Shown here: positions 4,949 to 5,670 of the stretch, in pieces | Layout: the number at the start of each line of letters is the position of its first letter | Position numbering within the stretch: the stretch's first letter is position 1 | Assembly: GCA_001796935.1 (NCBI GenBank) | Contig: MGNX01000075.1 | Span: forward strand, 1-5,670 | DNA from: Chloroflexi bacterium RBG_16_60_22 | GTDB taxonomy: Bacteria > Chloroflexota > Dehalococcoidia > Dehalococcoidales > RBG-16-60-22 | Length of the DNA stretch: 5,670 nt | Direction: 5' to 3' | Program-made: the position numbers and the translations under genes | The notes under the pieces: model-generated | Databases searched by the model: none | Told to the model about the DNA's origin: nothing | Seen by the model: the letters and a program-made list of their open reading frames with translations, nothing else

Positions 4949-5670
4949 ATGGCCATTATCCTCTACGATGAGGGGGCCGATAGCCTCGACCTGGCCGGGA
5001 TTGCCGACTACCTGCGACAGAAAACCGGAGAGCCCGACATCGCCATTAAGGGCAGCCCTTTCGGCGGCCTCACTGGGGACATGGTCAAGAAATTCGCCGG
5101 CCGGTTCGCCGCCATCAGGGTCCCGGCGCTCGACCGGGAGCCGGACCCGGAACAGGAAGTCCTCTACGCCGAGATTGCCTACGAGGCAAGGAAGCTCCGG
5201 GGACAGACCCGGTCCACGGGTATCGTCTATGACGGCTGGTACCTCCCCGGGCTGTACCGGGCGGCCATACCCCGGGAGGAGCGCCGCCCCGATGACATCA
5301 ACATCGTTTTTACCAACCGGCTCTTCGGCACCTGGGACGAGAACAACCGCCGCTATCACCTGAGGACCAGCATCTACGGCCTGCCGTCGGTCATCTCCAC
5401 CACCGGCATCGTGGCGGCGCCGGCCCTTCCCCGCGAATACTACCGTCTCAAGCAGCAGTACCTGGCCCTCGGGCGGGACATCTCCGAGCTCAAGGACCGG
5501 TTCGGCGGGCGCTTTATCGACTATAACGACGCGCGATTGACCGAGGTGGTCAAGGGATACGCCATGCAGGCGGTCTTTTACTCCCTGACCGGCGAGCCTT
5601 TCTGCCAGGACCGGGGCTGCCGCCTGTTCAACGCCCACTGGCAGGAAGACCTTATCTTCGCCCAGCTGGA
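4949..5670 (+). CDS. Uncharacterised conserved protein, possible metallopeptidase-like family, C-terminus cut by window edge
   Basis: Open from an ATG to the right edge, 240 complete codons. No signal peptide or membrane segment is seen, so it is probably cytoplasmic. It opens with a beta-strand-like MAIILYDEGADSLDL and has a mid-region NIVFTNRLFGTWDENNRRYH (118-137), then YGLPSVISTTGIVAAPALPREYY (143-165), a charged helical stretch (166-190) and FCQDRGCRLFNAHWQEDLI (218-236). Its only cysteines, C219 and C224, lie close to H230, so a metal site is conceivable, but no HExxH motif is visible. The pattern reminds me of a family found in archaea and Chloroflexota and named only as a putative metallopeptidase (I believe DUF6775); I hold that name loosely. 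GGGGAG (4941-4946) is a ribosome site with an unusually short 2-nt spacer. The 14-nt gap after thi4 suggests one transcript. Codon bias matches the neighbours, so it is a real gene. Confidence 0.8.
   Translation, partial: MAIILYDEGADSLDLAGIADYLRQKTGEPDIAIKGSPFGGLTGDMVKKFAGRFAAIRVPALDREPDPEQEVLYAEIAYEARKLRGQTRSTGIVYDGWYLPGLYRAAIPREERRPDDINIVFTNRLFGTWDENNRRYHLRTSIYGLPSVISTTGIVAAPALPREYYRLKQQYLALGRDISELKDRFGGRFIDYNDARLTEVVKGYAMQAVFYSLTGEPFCQDRGCRLFNAHWQEDLIFAQL

Overview
GC-rich bacterial DNA, densely coding, with five protein genes arranged around one divergent intergenic region. Leftward (minus strand, 3016 down to 1) runs a selenocysteine operon: selA (L-seryl-tRNA(Sec) selenium transferase) followed 18 nt later by selB (selenocysteine-specific elongation factor), which leaves the window at the left edge without its C-terminal part. 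Rightward (plus strand, 3315 to 5670) run cysE (serine O-acetyltransferase of the short EpsC type), a thi4-family thiazole synthase gene, and a tightly linked gene of unknown function that is cut by the right edge.

The 298-nt region between selA and cysE is the most informative non-coding stretch. It holds a good promoter candidate for each direction and, between them, a 78-nt imperfect inverted repeat that looks like a dispersed, miniature REP/MITE-type element. The selA promoter lies so close to the GTG start that its transcript should be essentially leaderless, which fits the absence of a Shine-Dalgarno sequence. The cysE promoter (TTGACA, 17 bp, extended -10) is overlapped by interlocking inverted repeats that could be an operator. 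The 123-nt gap between cysE and thi4 holds GC-rich stem-loops, one of which spans the cysE stop codon.

Functionally, selA and selB convert Ser-tRNA(Sec) to Sec-tRNA(Sec) and deliver it to UGA codons. No selC, selD, SECIS element or selenoprotein is visible here. CysE starts cysteine synthesis from serine, and Thi4 makes the thiamin thiazole from NAD, glycine and a sulfur source. The downstream unknown gene, 14 nt after thi4, is probably co-transcribed with it. The window therefore groups sulfur and selenium metabolism, although only selA-selB is a clear functional pair.

The source is probably an anaerobic bacterium. The Thi4 route, the EpsC-type CysE, the unknown gene (which I associate with archaea and Dehalococcoidia-like Chloroflexota) and the TCATTGCGAG-type repeat all fit an uncultured Chloroflexota/Dehalococcoidia-like genome. 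That placement is an inference from general familiarity and has not been tested. I see no mobile genes, CRISPR, tRNA or rRNA, and no strong sign of a wholly new system. The best leads are the unknown gene beside thi4, the cysteine at the Thi4 sulfur-donor position and the architecture of the divergent promoter region.
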